Shown piece after piece: positions 1-9,150 of a DNA stretch of 64,000 nucleotides. The position numbers and the translations under genes were made by a program. Where the stretch lies: positions 4,650,001 to 4,714,000 of the forward strand of contig NZ_CP138332.1 in assembly GCF_033955345.1 (NCBI RefSeq), read 5' to 3'. This DNA is from Sphingobacterium bambusae. GTDB taxonomy: Bacteria; Bacteroidota; Bacteroidia; Sphingobacteriales; Sphingobacteriaceae. The notes beneath the pieces are model-generated. The model worked only from the letters and a program-made list of their open reading frames with translations. It searched no databases and had not been told where the DNA came from. Position 1 is the first letter of the stretch, and the number at the start of each line of letters is the position of its first letter.

Positions 1-801
1 AAATGGAACATCAACATTTATGATAAGCGGACATTTGGCGACATCGCTACCCGGGTAGACTATGAGACCATCTTTCTCGATCATTATACGGCCAATCCTG
101 ATGCTGCGGCCGAGTTGCCCTATATCATTGATGGCGAAAAACAATATCGGTTAACAAGACGAACTTTTGCCAACGGCAGAAAGACCGTGAACAATGGGGT
201 AGAGCTATTGCTTTCTACACCGAAGTGGGATGCCATACAGACATCCTTCAATATACGCGGCGGTATTACTCGTTCTACCTACTATCCGCTGGAGGGAACG
301 TCTAACCAACAGATATTTACCAACCCCGGCACCGATCCTGGTTACGCTACAGTAGGGATATACCCCTTGCTTGCGCGCACCACTTGGTCTAGCAATGCGG
401 CCCTTACCAGTAGTACGCATATTCCATCGGCCAAATTGCTGATAAACTTTGTCTCGGAATTTAACATATTGAACAAAACGAATACGAGCGAGCGTGACGG
501 TATACCTATTGGCTACTACACGGCCGATGGTACTTATTTCCCGATTAATACTTTTGATGAGAGTAACGCGAACTACGCGCATCTTTTGCGGCCGTTAGAA
601 TTGATCAACAATCAGAATCAGCCCGGCGTTTATACAAATTTCCACCTCAATATTTCCAAGGAAATATCCAAGCGGCTAACGCTAGCATTCAACGTATACA
701 ACGTTTTCAACTATCGTCCGCAATACGTACGGTCAGACAATACATTGATTATCCCGAACAGCAAACCTACCTATGGTGCGCAACTTCGCTTAAAATTATA
801 A
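1..801 (+). CDS. TonB-dependent receptor, C-terminal part (5' end outside window)
   Basis: The reading frame is open from base 1 and ends with TAA at 799-801, so only the last 266 codons are present. The sequence is rich in aromatic residues and alternating beta strands. It ends in a run typical of the last strands of a TonB-dependent receptor: a segment of the form F-N-V-Y-N-V-F-N-Y, then a final strand finishing in L-R-L-K-L. The plug domain and TonB box would lie upstream of the window. The next gene starts 4 nt after the stop, so it heads an operon with a DUF4876-type lipoprotein, a DUF6850-type barrel and a di-haem peroxidase. By family it would import a ligand across the outer membrane using TonB energy. 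The ligand cannot be read from this fragment; metal or haem is a guess from the peroxidase partner. Confidence 0.82.
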   Translation, partial: KWNINIYDKRTFGDIATRVDYETIFLDHYTANPDAAAELPYIIDGEKQYRLTRRTFANGRKTVNNGVELLLSTPKWDAIQTSFNIRGGITRSTYYPLEGTSNQQIFTNPGTDPGYATVGIYPLLARTTWSSNAALTSSTHIPSAKLLINFVSEFNILNKTNTSERDGIPIGYYTADGTYFPINTFDESNANYAHLLRPLELINNQNQPGVYTNFHLNISKEISKRLTLAFNVYNVFNYRPQYVRSDNTLIIPNSKPTYGAQLRLKL

Positions 802-805
802 AGAC

Positions 806-2146
806 ATGCATAAGCTTACTATTTTTAGATTTCTTTTCTTTGGCCTACTCATCATGCTAGGAGGTTGCCAAAGAGATGTGTTTCCAGAGAATAAACCAGT
901 AGATATACAGATTAAAGCCAGTTTCTTGAGTGAAGAATATGGCGCTAAGCTACCGTTAGATAGCATTGTGGTGAGCGTTTTTGATCCAGAGGGGCGGTTG
1001 GTATTTCGGGATTCACTACAGCCCGAGGGTACTTTTAGTGTGAAAAGCCTCGCGCCAAATGCTTATACGTTGCAAGCTACGGCCGTGTTCAAGAAAGAAT
1101 ACTTTAATGATCTTTTTGATCTCGATGAAGACTTTGATGTATCCTTTAGCTCACAGGCTACCCGCTTTGAAATCAACGAAAGCTCCAGCAAAGAATTTGA
1201 GCTGGGCTTGCTGAACGGAAGTTACGGCGCGCTGGTCATTAAGCAAATTTACTATGCGGGCTCGCATGCCACTCAAGGTGCTAGTTTTCGTGATCAATTT
1301 ATCGAGATATACAACAATTCAGAGATTGTGCAATACGCCGATAGCTTATACATAGCGGAGGCATTTGGTGCGAATAGTAAAAGTACGAATTACGTCTACC
1401 TGCCCAATAGCATGCAATATGATTGGAGCAAATCCTACGGCATGCCTTCTAACATCAAAGCCAATGAAGATTATGTATACGCAGCAACGATACTGCGCAT
1501 ACCGGGCAGCGGCACTGACTACCCGATTTTGCCCGGAGAAAGCATTGTGTTGGCGGCCACAGCGGCGAACCATAAATCGCCCTATCAAGGAACGGATGGT
1601 AAGACGATTTCCGTTCAAAATCCAGATCTAACAGTGGATTTGAGTCAGGCTGATTTCGAAGCACACTACGCCACCGAAGAGGGCGTGACGCGGCCACTGG
1701 CATCTGACGTGGATAACCCCAATGTACCCAATGTCGTGGTGGTAAGGCGTAGCAATGGCACAGACCTCATCATGAGTCAAACAGGACAGGATAGTTGGAT
1801 TATATTTAGGGATGCCGGTATGGGGGAGGTCAAAACTTGGAAGACATACGACCGTCCGTATACCGATGGTCGGGTAACGACTGCAGGAACGTATGTACAG
1901 ATACCCGTAGCAAATATCATAGATGCCGTGGAATTACAATCCTCTACATCGACCCAATATCCCAAACGGCTAAATGCAAAAACCGATGCCGGCTTTATCG
2001 CCGTAACCGGTGGACAGCGCTCTTCCAATTCGGTAATCCGTAAGACAAAAGAAATCGTCAACGGCAGACGCATACTGAAAGATTCCAACAATTCTACCGA
2101 AGACTTTACCTCTATGAAGGCCGCACCGAAGGGATTTGCCGATTAG
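806..2146 (+). CDS. DUF4876-like surface lipoprotein
   Basis: 446 residues. The N-terminus is a lipoprotein signal ending in L-G-G-C, with the lipidated cysteine at residue 21. A carboxypeptidase-regulatory-like beta domain seems to follow at about residues 30-115, recognisable from V-S-V-F-D-P-E-G-R and S-L-A-P-N-A-Y. A larger region from about residue 140 contains a lamin-tail-like pattern (V-I-K-Q-I-Y-Y-A-G and F-I-E-I-Y-N-N). This layout matches DUF4876 proteins, which in Bacteroidota typically sit beside a TonB receptor. It starts 4 nt after the receptor stop and ends 22 nt before the next start, so it is translated as part of the same operon. A role as a surface-exposed accessory or ligand-binding lipoprotein of the receptor is inferred; no enzymatic motif is visible. 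Confidence 0.72.
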   Translation: MHKLTIFRFLFFGLLIMLGGCQRDVFPENKPVDIQIKASFLSEEYGAKLPLDSIVVSVFDPEGRLVFRDSLQPEGTFSVKSLAPNAYTLQATAVFKKEYFNDLFDLDEDFDVSFSSQATRFEINESSSKEFELGLLNGSYGALVIKQIYYAGSHATQGASFRDQFIEIYNNSEIVQYADSLYIAEAFGANSKSTNYVYLPNSMQYDWSKSYGMPSNIKANEDYVYAATILRIPGSGTDYPILPGESIVLAATAANHKSPYQGTDGKTISVQNPDLTVDLSQADFEAHYATEEGVTRPLASDVDNPNVPNVVVVRRSNGTDLIMSQTGQDSWIIFRDAGMGEVKTWKTYDRPYTDGRVTTAGTYVQIPVANIIDAVELQSSTSTQYPKRLNAKTDAGFIAVTGGQRSSNSVIRKTKEIVNGRRILKDSNNSTEDFTSMKAAPKGFAD

Positions 2147-2168
2147 AAGCTTATTATCTAGCAGTTCA

Positions 2169-3716
2169 ATGAAAAAGCAATATATTATCTATACAATAGC
2201 ACTTGTAGCAACACTGTTCTTTAGCAAAGGGCATGCACAGGAAAACGACACGCGGGACAGTTTACAGCGCAAAGTTCGTTACTTCTCAGTCGATAACCCG
2301 ATGTGGCTCAAAGAATCTGTCGAGGCTCGTCAGACCCTTTTACAGCTTGGCTATGGCACACAGGCGGGAGACTATCGTGCGGCACAGGATGCGCAAAAAG
2401 CACGAAACATCAATTTCAACAGCGAAGGTAGCGTGACGGTTAAAGACGTTAGGTTATGGGGGCGCTTTGCCTATAGCAACACGATCGAAGACAGCACACG
2501 CTTTGGCCACAAGACACGCCACAATCCCTCGTCGCCCTGGTACTTCGGTTCATATGGATACAACCACTACGAGCGCACGAACTACAACATCCAAGCACGC
2601 GGACAGCGGTACTTTGCCAAAGATAGATTCTCCGTATTCGGTGGGCTTGATTACCAGATCGGAAACCATTTCAGTAACAATGACCCGCGAGGCAATATCG
2701 ATGAGATTCAGGTAAACGGCAGGTTGGGCTTGAGTGCCAAGCTGGGCAATACAGTAGAACTGGGCGTGGAAGGACACTACGGCTACGGACAAGAAAATGT
2801 CGAAATTGCATTTCGGGATGATCAACGCGCACTAGTGGCGGTAGAATCGCCCTATCTTAACTATATCGTTCGCGGCTATGGCTGGAAGCTCGAAGATTGG
2901 CTGCTGGAAAAAGATATGAACTACCAAAACGATATGAAGCGTTATGGCGGCGCGCTTTACCTATCTTGGCAAAGTGATTTAGGAAAGTTTTATGGTAAGG
3001 CACAGTATGGCGAGGAGGAGCAGGCATACAGCCAAGTGTTGCGCAACCAATCGCGCAACAACGCTTTGGATGACTACCGCCTCAAGAAGCTCAACTATGA
3101 ATTATTGTGGGATTTGCGACGGGATAACAAACGCTATATGGCGCATCTTAAATCCGCAAACAACCGGGGGAAGGACAAGGTTATCGAGAGTGGAAATGCA
3201 GCGAATTATGCTTATCAATATGATGCGCACAGCTTGAATCTTTCTTACCAAGTGCTGCAGCAACGTTGGCAGCAGCTCTACGAAGCTCGTGTGGGTTTGA
3301 CAAATGAGGTGCGCCGCGATGGAGGCATCAGTGCTACTTTTGATTACAGCCGACTAGACCTTAGCCTGTCCAGCCTGTTTACCTATCAGCTAAGCGCTGA
3401 ACAGCATATCGAGTTGGGGCTGTCCGCATTATATAGCCAAAATACGGCCATGCACTGGAGCCTACCCGCCATCAACGAAAACATTTTCCATCAGTACGTC
3501 TTCTACCATGATATTATCTATAACCAAGCAGATACTTGGGGCGGGAGGGTACACCTAGGCTACAGACAGCCGTTGAACAACAAGAACTTTTTACGGCTTA
3601 CGGCAGATGGGGGCTATACGAAAGCCGTCAACCTGCCCGAGTTAAGCCGCACGACGCTGTCGCGTCCAGAAACCGAACGCTACGATATGCGTGTAACACT
3701 GGCGTTTGGCTTTTAG
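2169..3716 (+). CDS. DUF6850-like outer-membrane beta-barrel protein
   Basis: The start was placed at ATG 2169 (M-K-K-Q-Y-I-I), which gives 515 residues and a clean Sec signal peptide ending in G-H-A-Q. Starting earlier adds a serine-rich stretch that would spoil the signal. The mature protein is a long series of amphipathic strands with many Tyr and Trp residues (for example R-L-W-G-R-F-A-Y and H-L-G-Y-R-Q-P) and ends in L-A-F-G-F, a typical outer-membrane barrel ending with a terminal Phe. The order TonB receptor, DUF4876, DUF6850 and cytochrome c peroxidase is a recurrent Bacteroidota arrangement as I recall it. The transported substrate is unknown. It lies 22 nt downstream of the lipoprotein gene and 31 nt upstream of the peroxidase start. 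Confidence 0.7.
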   Translation: MKKQYIIYTIALVATLFFSKGHAQENDTRDSLQRKVRYFSVDNPMWLKESVEARQTLLQLGYGTQAGDYRAAQDAQKARNINFNSEGSVTVKDVRLWGRFAYSNTIEDSTRFGHKTRHNPSSPWYFGSYGYNHYERTNYNIQARGQRYFAKDRFSVFGGLDYQIGNHFSNNDPRGNIDEIQVNGRLGLSAKLGNTVELGVEGHYGYGQENVEIAFRDDQRALVAVESPYLNYIVRGYGWKLEDWLLEKDMNYQNDMKRYGGALYLSWQSDLGKFYGKAQYGEEEQAYSQVLRNQSRNNALDDYRLKKLNYELLWDLRRDNKRYMAHLKSANNRGKDKVIESGNAANYAYQYDAHSLNLSYQVLQQRWQQLYEARVGLTNEVRRDGGISATFDYSRLDLSLSSLFTYQLSAEQHIELGLSALYSQNTAMHWSLPAINENIFHQYVFYHDIIYNQADTWGGRVHLGYRQPLNNKNFLRLTADGGYTKAVNLPELSRTTLSRPETERYDMRVTLAFGF

Positions 3717-3747
3717 GTCATATGCTACAAAAAAGAGAAGAGAGCAG

Positions 3748-4899
3748 GTGAAAACAAAAAAAATCATAGCGGCATCGGTTTGCACCATGCCGCTATTTAT
3801 CCTATCCTTTATATCGCAGACGATAGCGGATTACAGCTTGGCGGAACTTCGGCGCTTATACAGCAGCGGTAATGCCGCATCGTGGCCAGCGCCGCATATT
3901 GATGAATCTGTAAAGCCTTATTTTAAAGAAATTGGCGCTTTGCCGGCTGTCAGCTATCCGGATTACAATCCCTACAGCAAGGAAAAGGCACAGCTGGGTA
4001 AGCTGCTATTTTTTGACCCACGGCTGTCGGCCTCGAAGCAGATTTCCTGTGCCAACTGCCATGAACCACAGTTGGGTTTCGGTGATGGAAAAAGTCTAGC
4101 GAATGGACATGGGCGCCGTGTGGGTAAGCGTAATGCGATGACGCTCTACAATGTGGCGTTTTACAACAGTTTTATGTGGGATGGCAGAGCCCAGACCTTG
4201 GAAGATCAGGTGTTGCTGCCCACGCAGGACCACGTAGAGATGGCTACTTCGCTGGATACCTTGGTGGCGCACGTACAGGCGATAAAGGGCTATGGCCACT
4301 ATTTCGAGCAGGCATTTGGAAGCCCCGAGGTCAGCTTATCACGCATACAGTATGCCTTGGCAACCTTTGAGCGCGGCATTGTGAGCTACCCCAGTAAGTT
4401 TGATCGTTTCATCAAAGGCGACGCAAAGGCGCTAACAGACCAAGAACTTAGCGGATTGCACCTGTTTCGAACCAAGGCGCGCTGCATTAATTGCCACCAC
4501 AGTGCTTTGTTCTCAGACAATCGCTTCCATAATGATGGGCAGGCGCTTTACGGAAGTCGGCAGCAGGACTTTGGACATTACCATCTCAGCGGGAAACAGG
4601 AGGATATCGGTGCTTTCCGCACGCCCTCACTACGTGATGTAGCACTCACTGGCCCTTGGATGCATCACGGTAATTTTCCCACGCTGCGCGATGTGGTGGA
4701 GCTCTACAACCTCGGTAATCCGGCGCCTATTCAGCGGCACGTTAAAGTGGATGAAAGCAAGCGTCCTATCCCTTCGCCCTTGCTCCAAAAGCTGTCGCTA
4801 GACAAAGAGGAAGTAGATGCGGTACTGGCCTTTCTGCAGACGCTGAGCAGTGGCACACAAAGGCGAATGGCGCATCCTGAACTCCCTGATATGGAGTAG
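3748..4899 (+). CDS. di-haem cytochrome c peroxidase (MauG/CcpA family)
   Basis: I chose the GTG at 3748, preceded by a purine-rich stretch (gagaagagagcag). This gives 383 residues with an N-terminal export signal (K-T-K-K-I-I-A-A-S). Reading further upstream would overlap the previous gene. Two haem c attachment sites are visible: C-A-N-C-H followed by E-P-Q-L-G-F, and C-I-N-C-H followed by H-S-A-L-F-S-D. This is the two-haem layout of bacterial cytochrome c peroxidases and MauG-like enzymes. The conserved stretch W-D-G-R-A between the haems and a P-S-L-R-D-V box near the C-terminus also fit. The family reduces hydrogen peroxide or performs long-range oxidation in the periplasm. Its place in a TonB-receptor operon suggests oxidative processing of the imported compound or its metal, which is inference. 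Confidence 0.9.
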   Translation: MKTKKIIAASVCTMPLFILSFISQTIADYSLAELRRLYSSGNAASWPAPHIDESVKPYFKEIGALPAVSYPDYNPYSKEKAQLGKLLFFDPRLSASKQISCANCHEPQLGFGDGKSLANGHGRRVGKRNAMTLYNVAFYNSFMWDGRAQTLEDQVLLPTQDHVEMATSLDTLVAHVQAIKGYGHYFEQAFGSPEVSLSRIQYALATFERGIVSYPSKFDRFIKGDAKALTDQELSGLHLFRTKARCINCHHSALFSDNRFHNDGQALYGSRQQDFGHYHLSGKQEDIGAFRTPSLRDVALTGPWMHHGNFPTLRDVVELYNLGNPAPIQRHVKVDESKRPIPSPLLQKLSLDKEEVDAVLAFLQTLSSGTQRRMAHPELPDME

Positions 4900-5051
4900 A
4901 CTAGCGCCCCATTGTTGAGCGAAGGTAAAAATAAAGGTGTTTGCAAAGGGGAAGCATGCAGGCTGCTGAAAAAGGAATTACCTTTGGGCGCAAAATAAAT
5001 AGGCCTTTGTCTGCTGCTGTGGAAGCGGATGCTGGCGACGATTGGATGAAC

Positions 5052-5738
5052 ATGCGGATATTAGTGGTTGAAGACAACGAGAGGGTGTCTACCGTTTTAA
5101 AAAAAGGCTTGCTTAGTCAAGGCTATCAGGTGAATCTTGCGGCTGATGCCGAGACGGCCCTAAAGATGGTGACGCTGTTGGAATACGATCTGTTGATCGT
5201 AGACATCATGCTACCGCGCATGAACGGCATAGCCCTGAGCAAACGATTGAAAACGGATTTTCCGAAAACTCCTATTATCATGCTGACGGCGCTCGGGCAA
5301 ATCGATGAAAAAATTGCTGGTTTTGATGCCGGCGCGGATGACTATATGGTGAAACCCTTTGACCTTCGCGAGCTCTATGCACGGGTGGCGGCGGTGTTAC
5401 ACCGAAATCGCGAGTTTAATGCCGGTGTGCAGGCAGACCATTTGGAATATGAAGGATTGACCATTGATCTGCGGAGTAAAGCTGTGCTGCGCGAAGGGCG
5501 ATCAATCAAGCTGACACCGAAGGAGTTTGACCTCTTGGCTTTCTTTATGCGGCATCCGGATACGTTGTTGGAGCGCGAGGAGATTGCGCGCAATGTGTGG
5601 GGAAAAAACTTTGATACGGGTACGAACTATATCGATGTTTATATCAATTATCTACGCAAGAAAATGGACAAAGATTTTATCTCCAAACTAATTCATACGC
5701 GTTCTGGACATGGTTTTATGCTATCTAAAATGCCATGA
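5052..5738 (+). CDS. OmpR/PhoB-family response regulator
   Basis: 228 residues from ATG 5052; ATG 5046 is an equally possible start that adds two residues. The frame stays open further upstream, but that segment does not look like a receiver domain. The receiver has the acidic pair E7-D8, phospho-acceptor D51 in the context I-V-D-I-M-L-P, T79, and K101 in V-K-P-F. The C-terminal winged helix (from about residue 125) includes L-T-P-K-E-F-D-L-L and the wing I-D-V-Y-I-N-Y-L-R-K-K, ending with R-S-G-H-G-F. It overlaps the downstream kinase gene by 4 nt (ATGA), so the two form one translationally coupled two-component system. It would bind DNA as a phosphorylated dimer. The downstream porin cluster is a plausible but unproven target. 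Confidence 0.93.
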   Translation: MRILVVEDNERVSTVLKKGLLSQGYQVNLAADAETALKMVTLLEYDLLIVDIMLPRMNGIALSKRLKTDFPKTPIIMLTALGQIDEKIAGFDAGADDYMVKPFDLRELYARVAAVLHRNREFNAGVQADHLEYEGLTIDLRSKAVLREGRSIKLTPKEFDLLAFFMRHPDTLLEREEIARNVWGKNFDTGTNYIDVYINYLRKKMDKDFISKLIHTRSGHGFMLSKMP

Positions 5739-7102
5739 AAATAGCCTCCCGCACCGCGCTCGTGTTTACGCTCTTCTCGGCGACGATACTCTTTCTCTTT
5801 GCTTACAGCATCTATTTTCTATCCGAACGGAATAGGGAAGAGGAATTTGTGGATCGCCTGCGTTATAAAATTACTTGGCGTGCAGAATTTATCTTCGACG
5901 CACAGGTCAATGAATCACAAATACGACACATCCACGAACAAAACAAGCGCTTGATTAATGAAGCACAGATTACTGTGTTTGACGAAGATTTCAAGCTGCT
6001 CTTTGCCGACTATGGCGAAGAGCCTTATGACATTGGGCTGCTTAGTGATGTATGCACGAAAAATTACCATACATGGAGTAAGGGCGGACAGTTGTATATG
6101 GCCTTACATTATCCGTTTCATGGACGGAAGTACTACATGATTGGCCATGCCTACGATCAAACCGGTCATGCCCATATCCAAGGGTTGCGGCATATGCTGA
6201 TCAGCATATACGTTATCGCGATTGTGGTTATATTCTTTGCTTCTTTCTTTTTTGCGCAATATATACTACAACCTATCAAGCATATCATCAACGAGATTCG
6301 AGATGTGTCGGAGCACAACCTCAGTAAACGCGTGTATTATCGAAAGGCTAAGGATGAGCTTTCAGAACTTATAGACACCTTCAATGACACCTTTAACCGT
6401 TTGGAACGCTCCTTCAATAACCAACGTCATTTTGTATCCATTATATCGCACGAATTTCGTACGCCCCTTGCCGCGATGATCGCTGAACTGGAATTGGCCA
6501 AAGAACTGAATACTGATGTGGAGGAATACCGAAAATCGGTAGATACGGCACTCGCCGATGCCAAGGAAGCCAGCCTGTTGTCGGCGGCGCTACTGGATTT
6601 TGCACGCTCCAACTATGATAGCTCCCAAGTGAGCTTCTCGGAGCTTCGTTTGGACGAGATATTGATTGATGCTAAACTACTTGTCTTGGAAAAAAATAAG
6701 GATTATCGAGTCAGCGTGTCCTTTGATACCAGTACTGGAGATGACGATCAAGAAGAAATTTTGGTGTTTGGCAACGCGTACTTGCTTAAAATAGCGTTTG
6801 CGAACTTAATCGAAAATGCCTGTAAATATAGCGCGGATAAACATTGTTTGACACGTATCATGTCTAACGGTGAAACCGCCTCCGTAGCATTTGTTGACCA
6901 AGGCGTTGGTATAGAGCCTGCGGAATTGCCCCTTATCTTTAATCTTTTTTACCGCATTGATGCTACCGCCTCTCAGGCGGGACACGGGATTGGTCTTTCT
7001 ATTGTGCAGCGTATTGCGGATATGCACAAAGGGAGGCTCACGGTAGATTCGGTAATCCATAAGGGATCTACTTTTACTTTTCAACTGAACCGTATTCCTT
7101 AG
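5735..7102 (+). CDS. sensor histidine kinase
   Basis: 455 residues. A membrane segment at about 8-28 and another at about 154-176 enclose a periplasmic sensor region of about 125 residues. A HAMP linker follows at about 178-230. The phospho-accepting histidine is H239 in S-H-E-F-R-T-P. The N box (N-L-I-E-N-A-C-K-Y-S), the G1 box (D-Q-G-V-G-I) and the G2 box (G-H-G-I-G-L-S-I-V) of the ATPase domain are all intact. It overlaps the response regulator gene by 4 nt, so it is its cognate kinase. The periplasmic domain has no motif I recognise, so the signal is unknown. Confidence 0.93.
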   Translation: MKIASRTALVFTLFSATILFLFAYSIYFLSERNREEEFVDRLRYKITWRAEFIFDAQVNESQIRHIHEQNKRLINEAQITVFDEDFKLLFADYGEEPYDIGLLSDVCTKNYHTWSKGGQLYMALHYPFHGRKYYMIGHAYDQTGHAHIQGLRHMLISIYVIAIVVIFFASFFFAQYILQPIKHIINEIRDVSEHNLSKRVYYRKAKDELSELIDTFNDTFNRLERSFNNQRHFVSIISHEFRTPLAAMIAELELAKELNTDVEEYRKSVDTALADAKEASLLSAALLDFARSNYDSSQVSFSELRLDEILIDAKLLVLEKNKDYRVSVSFDTSTGDDDQEEILVFGNAYLLKIAFANLIENACKYSADKHCLTRIMSNGETASVAFVDQGVGIEPAELPLIFNLFYRIDATASQAGHGIGLSIVQRIADMHKGRLTVDSVIHKGSTFTFQLNRIP

Positions 7103-7328
7103 CGCGATCTAACTCGGGGATAAGGCTTTTTATTTATTTTTTTTAAACACTTTTTAAATTCATACAGTTTTTAGTTGAATTTGTGTGTTTTTTTAGTTTT
7201 ATATTTTAAGGTTGTCTTACAGTTTTCTTGTTTGCTATTACCTTCGTGATCTGAACTTTTAGCCTCAATCAATGGGGCGCCTTTCTTTTTCTAATACTTT
7301 TCTAATAATTCCACTTTTGCATTCACGG

Positions 7329-7336
7329 TAGTTTTG
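7329..7336 (+). promoter_or_regulatory. candidate Bacteroidota -7 element for the porin gene
   Basis: TAGTTTTG at 7329-7336 is an exact match to the Bacteroidota -7 consensus TAnnTTTG. It lies 37 nt upstream of the ATG at 7374. I do not see a good TTTG at the expected -33 distance, so this is only a half-match. The rest of the 271-nt gap 7103-7373 is very T-rich (7120-7210) and shows no terminator hairpin. Confidence 0.38.
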
Positions 7337-7373
7337 TCTTAACAAAAAGAACAACAATAACAGACAGATTATC

Positions 7374-8693
7374 ATGAATAGAAAGCAGCTGCTTGCAGCG
7401 TTAATGTTAGGCATTGGTGCTGTTGGTGCGAGCAAGGCACAGACCAATGATTTTGGAAATCCAAAGTTGGTACATTTTCTCAATAAAGAGCATACCCGTT
7501 TTATCAGTTTTAGTGGCTATGCCGAGCTCTGGGCTCGATACAGCCAACTGAACCCAGGAAGCTTGGTCAACAACGAAGAGGTGGGAAGCGTTTCAGATCT
7601 CTCCTTGCGCCGAATACGTGCTAAGATGACCTATAAACCTACGGAACACCTGTATTTCGTGTTGCAGATGGGGCCAACGAATGTGAATGTCAATAGCAAG
7701 ACAAACACTTATATGGACCTGCTGGATGCCTATGCGGAATATAGCTTCAGCCCTAAAATTGCTTTTGGGGCGGGTCGTTCTACCTGGCGTGGTCTTTCTC
7801 GGTTTACAACTGGTCCGCAGGCCACCTTGCTATACGACCTGCCGCTCTATGCGACCTCCAATACCGGTGTCACGGATATGGTGGTTCGGGAGATGAGCGC
7901 CTATATCAAAGGTCAGTTGGGTCGCTTTGACTACCGCTTGGTGCTGGCCGATCCATACACAGCCAGCATGTCCGATCCGCAGCTGAACAAAGCAACCTTT
8001 AGTAAAAATGAAGCACAGAAGGATGTTTCCGGATATTTTCGCTATGCCTTTTTTGATAAAGAAAGCAACGAGACGCCCTTCAATGCGGGTACTTATTTAG
8101 GCAAAAAGAAAGTACTGAGCCTAGGAGCCGGTTTTGAATACATGCACAACGCGCTTTGGCATGCGGACGCGACGCAAGCGGTACATCAAGATGATATGAA
8201 AAGCGTCGCTATCGACCTTTTCTACGATGCGCCCTTAAATAAAGAGAAGGGAACTTCGATCAGCGCCTACGGCATGGCGATGCACAATGATTATGGCCCC
8301 AATTACCTACGGTTTTCGGGGACCAACAATCCGGCTACGGGTGTGGCGGCAGCGAATGCCAGTCTCAATGGCGCGGGTAATGCGCTGCCTACCGCCGGAA
8401 CAGGTAACACCTTTTATGCGCAGCTAGGCGGTACGCTGCCTTATTTCAGCGAGAAGAACCATAACATACAGCTGCAACCGGCGGTGTCTGTACAGCTGGC
8501 CAATTACGAGGCGTTAAAGGACAATAGCGCTATTTATGACGCCGGTGTTTCCTTACTTTTTCATGGCAATAGCAGTAGGCTCACTTTTGATGCCCAAAAT
8601 AGACCGATTTACACGTTAAATGCAGCCAATGAAGGGGTGGTGACGGATCACAAATGGGCCTTTGTCCTTAAATATAGAATAGATTTTAATTAA
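7374..8693 (+). CDS. porin-like outer-membrane beta-barrel protein
   Basis: 439 residues with a clear Sec signal peptide ending in S-K-A-Q. The mature part opens with F-I-S-F-S-G-Y-A-E-L-W-A-R, a typical first strand of phosphate-selective-porin (OprO/P)-like proteins, and includes S-D-L-S-L-R-R-I-R-A-K. Strands alternate with loops throughout, and the C-terminus is A-F-V-L-K-Y-R-I-D-F-N, consistent with a final barrel strand. It stands 271 nt after the histidine kinase gene and 6 nt before the Dabb-like gene, so it heads a three-gene unit. It probably lets small solutes or oligosaccharides cross the outer membrane; the solute cannot be read from the sequence. Regulation by the adjacent two-component system is a natural guess. 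Confidence 0.75.
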   Translation: MNRKQLLAALMLGIGAVGASKAQTNDFGNPKLVHFLNKEHTRFISFSGYAELWARYSQLNPGSLVNNEEVGSVSDLSLRRIRAKMTYKPTEHLYFVLQMGPTNVNVNSKTNTYMDLLDAYAEYSFSPKIAFGAGRSTWRGLSRFTTGPQATLLYDLPLYATSNTGVTDMVVREMSAYIKGQLGRFDYRLVLADPYTASMSDPQLNKATFSKNEAQKDVSGYFRYAFFDKESNETPFNAGTYLGKKKVLSLGAGFEYMHNALWHADATQAVHQDDMKSVAIDLFYDAPLNKEKGTSISAYGMAMHNDYGPNYLRFSGTNNPATGVAAANASLNGAGNALPTAGTGNTFYAQLGGTLPYFSEKNHNIQLQPAVSVQLANYEALKDNSAIYDAGVSLLFHGNSSRLTFDAQNRPIYTLNAANEGVVTDHKWAFVLKYRIDFN

Positions 8694-8699
8694 CATAAT

Positions 8700-9110
8700 A
8701 TGAAAAGAAAAGATTTCATCCAAACGCTAGGAACAGCTAGCGTACTAGGCTTGGCTAGTTCCAAATTGATGGCGGCATCTGGCATCAAGAAAACAAAAAA
8801 AGTGTACTTCCATTACCTGCTTTTTTGGCTCAAACCGGGGCTGTCGGAAACAGAAGTGGCAGACTTTGCCCAGTTTTTTGAGGGTCTGAAAAAGCTTCCT
8901 TATGTAAAAAATGTGCGTTATGGGAAGCCGGCAGCTTCCAGCCCGCGCGCAGTGCTCGACAATAGTTTTTCCTACAATGCGTCCATGGAATTTGACAGCC
9001 TAGAAGAGCTCGAAGCCTATGGTAAACTGCCCGCACACTTGGCACTCGTAGCCAAATACAAGCCTTACCTCGAAAAGATGATGGTACACGATACGGTTTT
9101 TGAAGGATAA
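8700..9110 (+). CDS. Dabb (stress-responsive A/B barrel)-like exported protein
   Basis: 136 residues. The N-terminus (M-K-R-K-D-F-I-Q-T-L-G-T-A-S-V-L-G-L-A) resembles a Tat-like or Sec signal with K-R-K in place of the twin arginine. The body shows the Dabb pattern: an early strand with Y-F-H-Y-L-L-F-W-L-K, a helix with L-S-E-T-E-V-A-D-F, then N-A-S-M-E-F-D-S-L-E-E-L, and a final Y-L-E-K-M-M-V-H-D-T-V-F-E. Dabb domains form ferredoxin-like alpha-beta barrel dimers of varied function. It is 6 nt downstream of the porin gene, so it is co-transcribed. The exported location is unusual for a Dabb protein and links it to the porin substrate. Confidence 0.72.
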   Translation: MKRKDFIQTLGTASVLGLASSKLMAASGIKKTKKVYFHYLLFWLKPGLSETEVADFAQFFEGLKKLPYVKNVRYGKPAASSPRAVLDNSFSYNASMEFDSLEELEAYGKLPAHLALVAKYKPYLEKMMVHDTVFEG

Positions 9111-9150
9111 TAATACAGTGAATAATAATACAATAAGAACAATAATAAAG

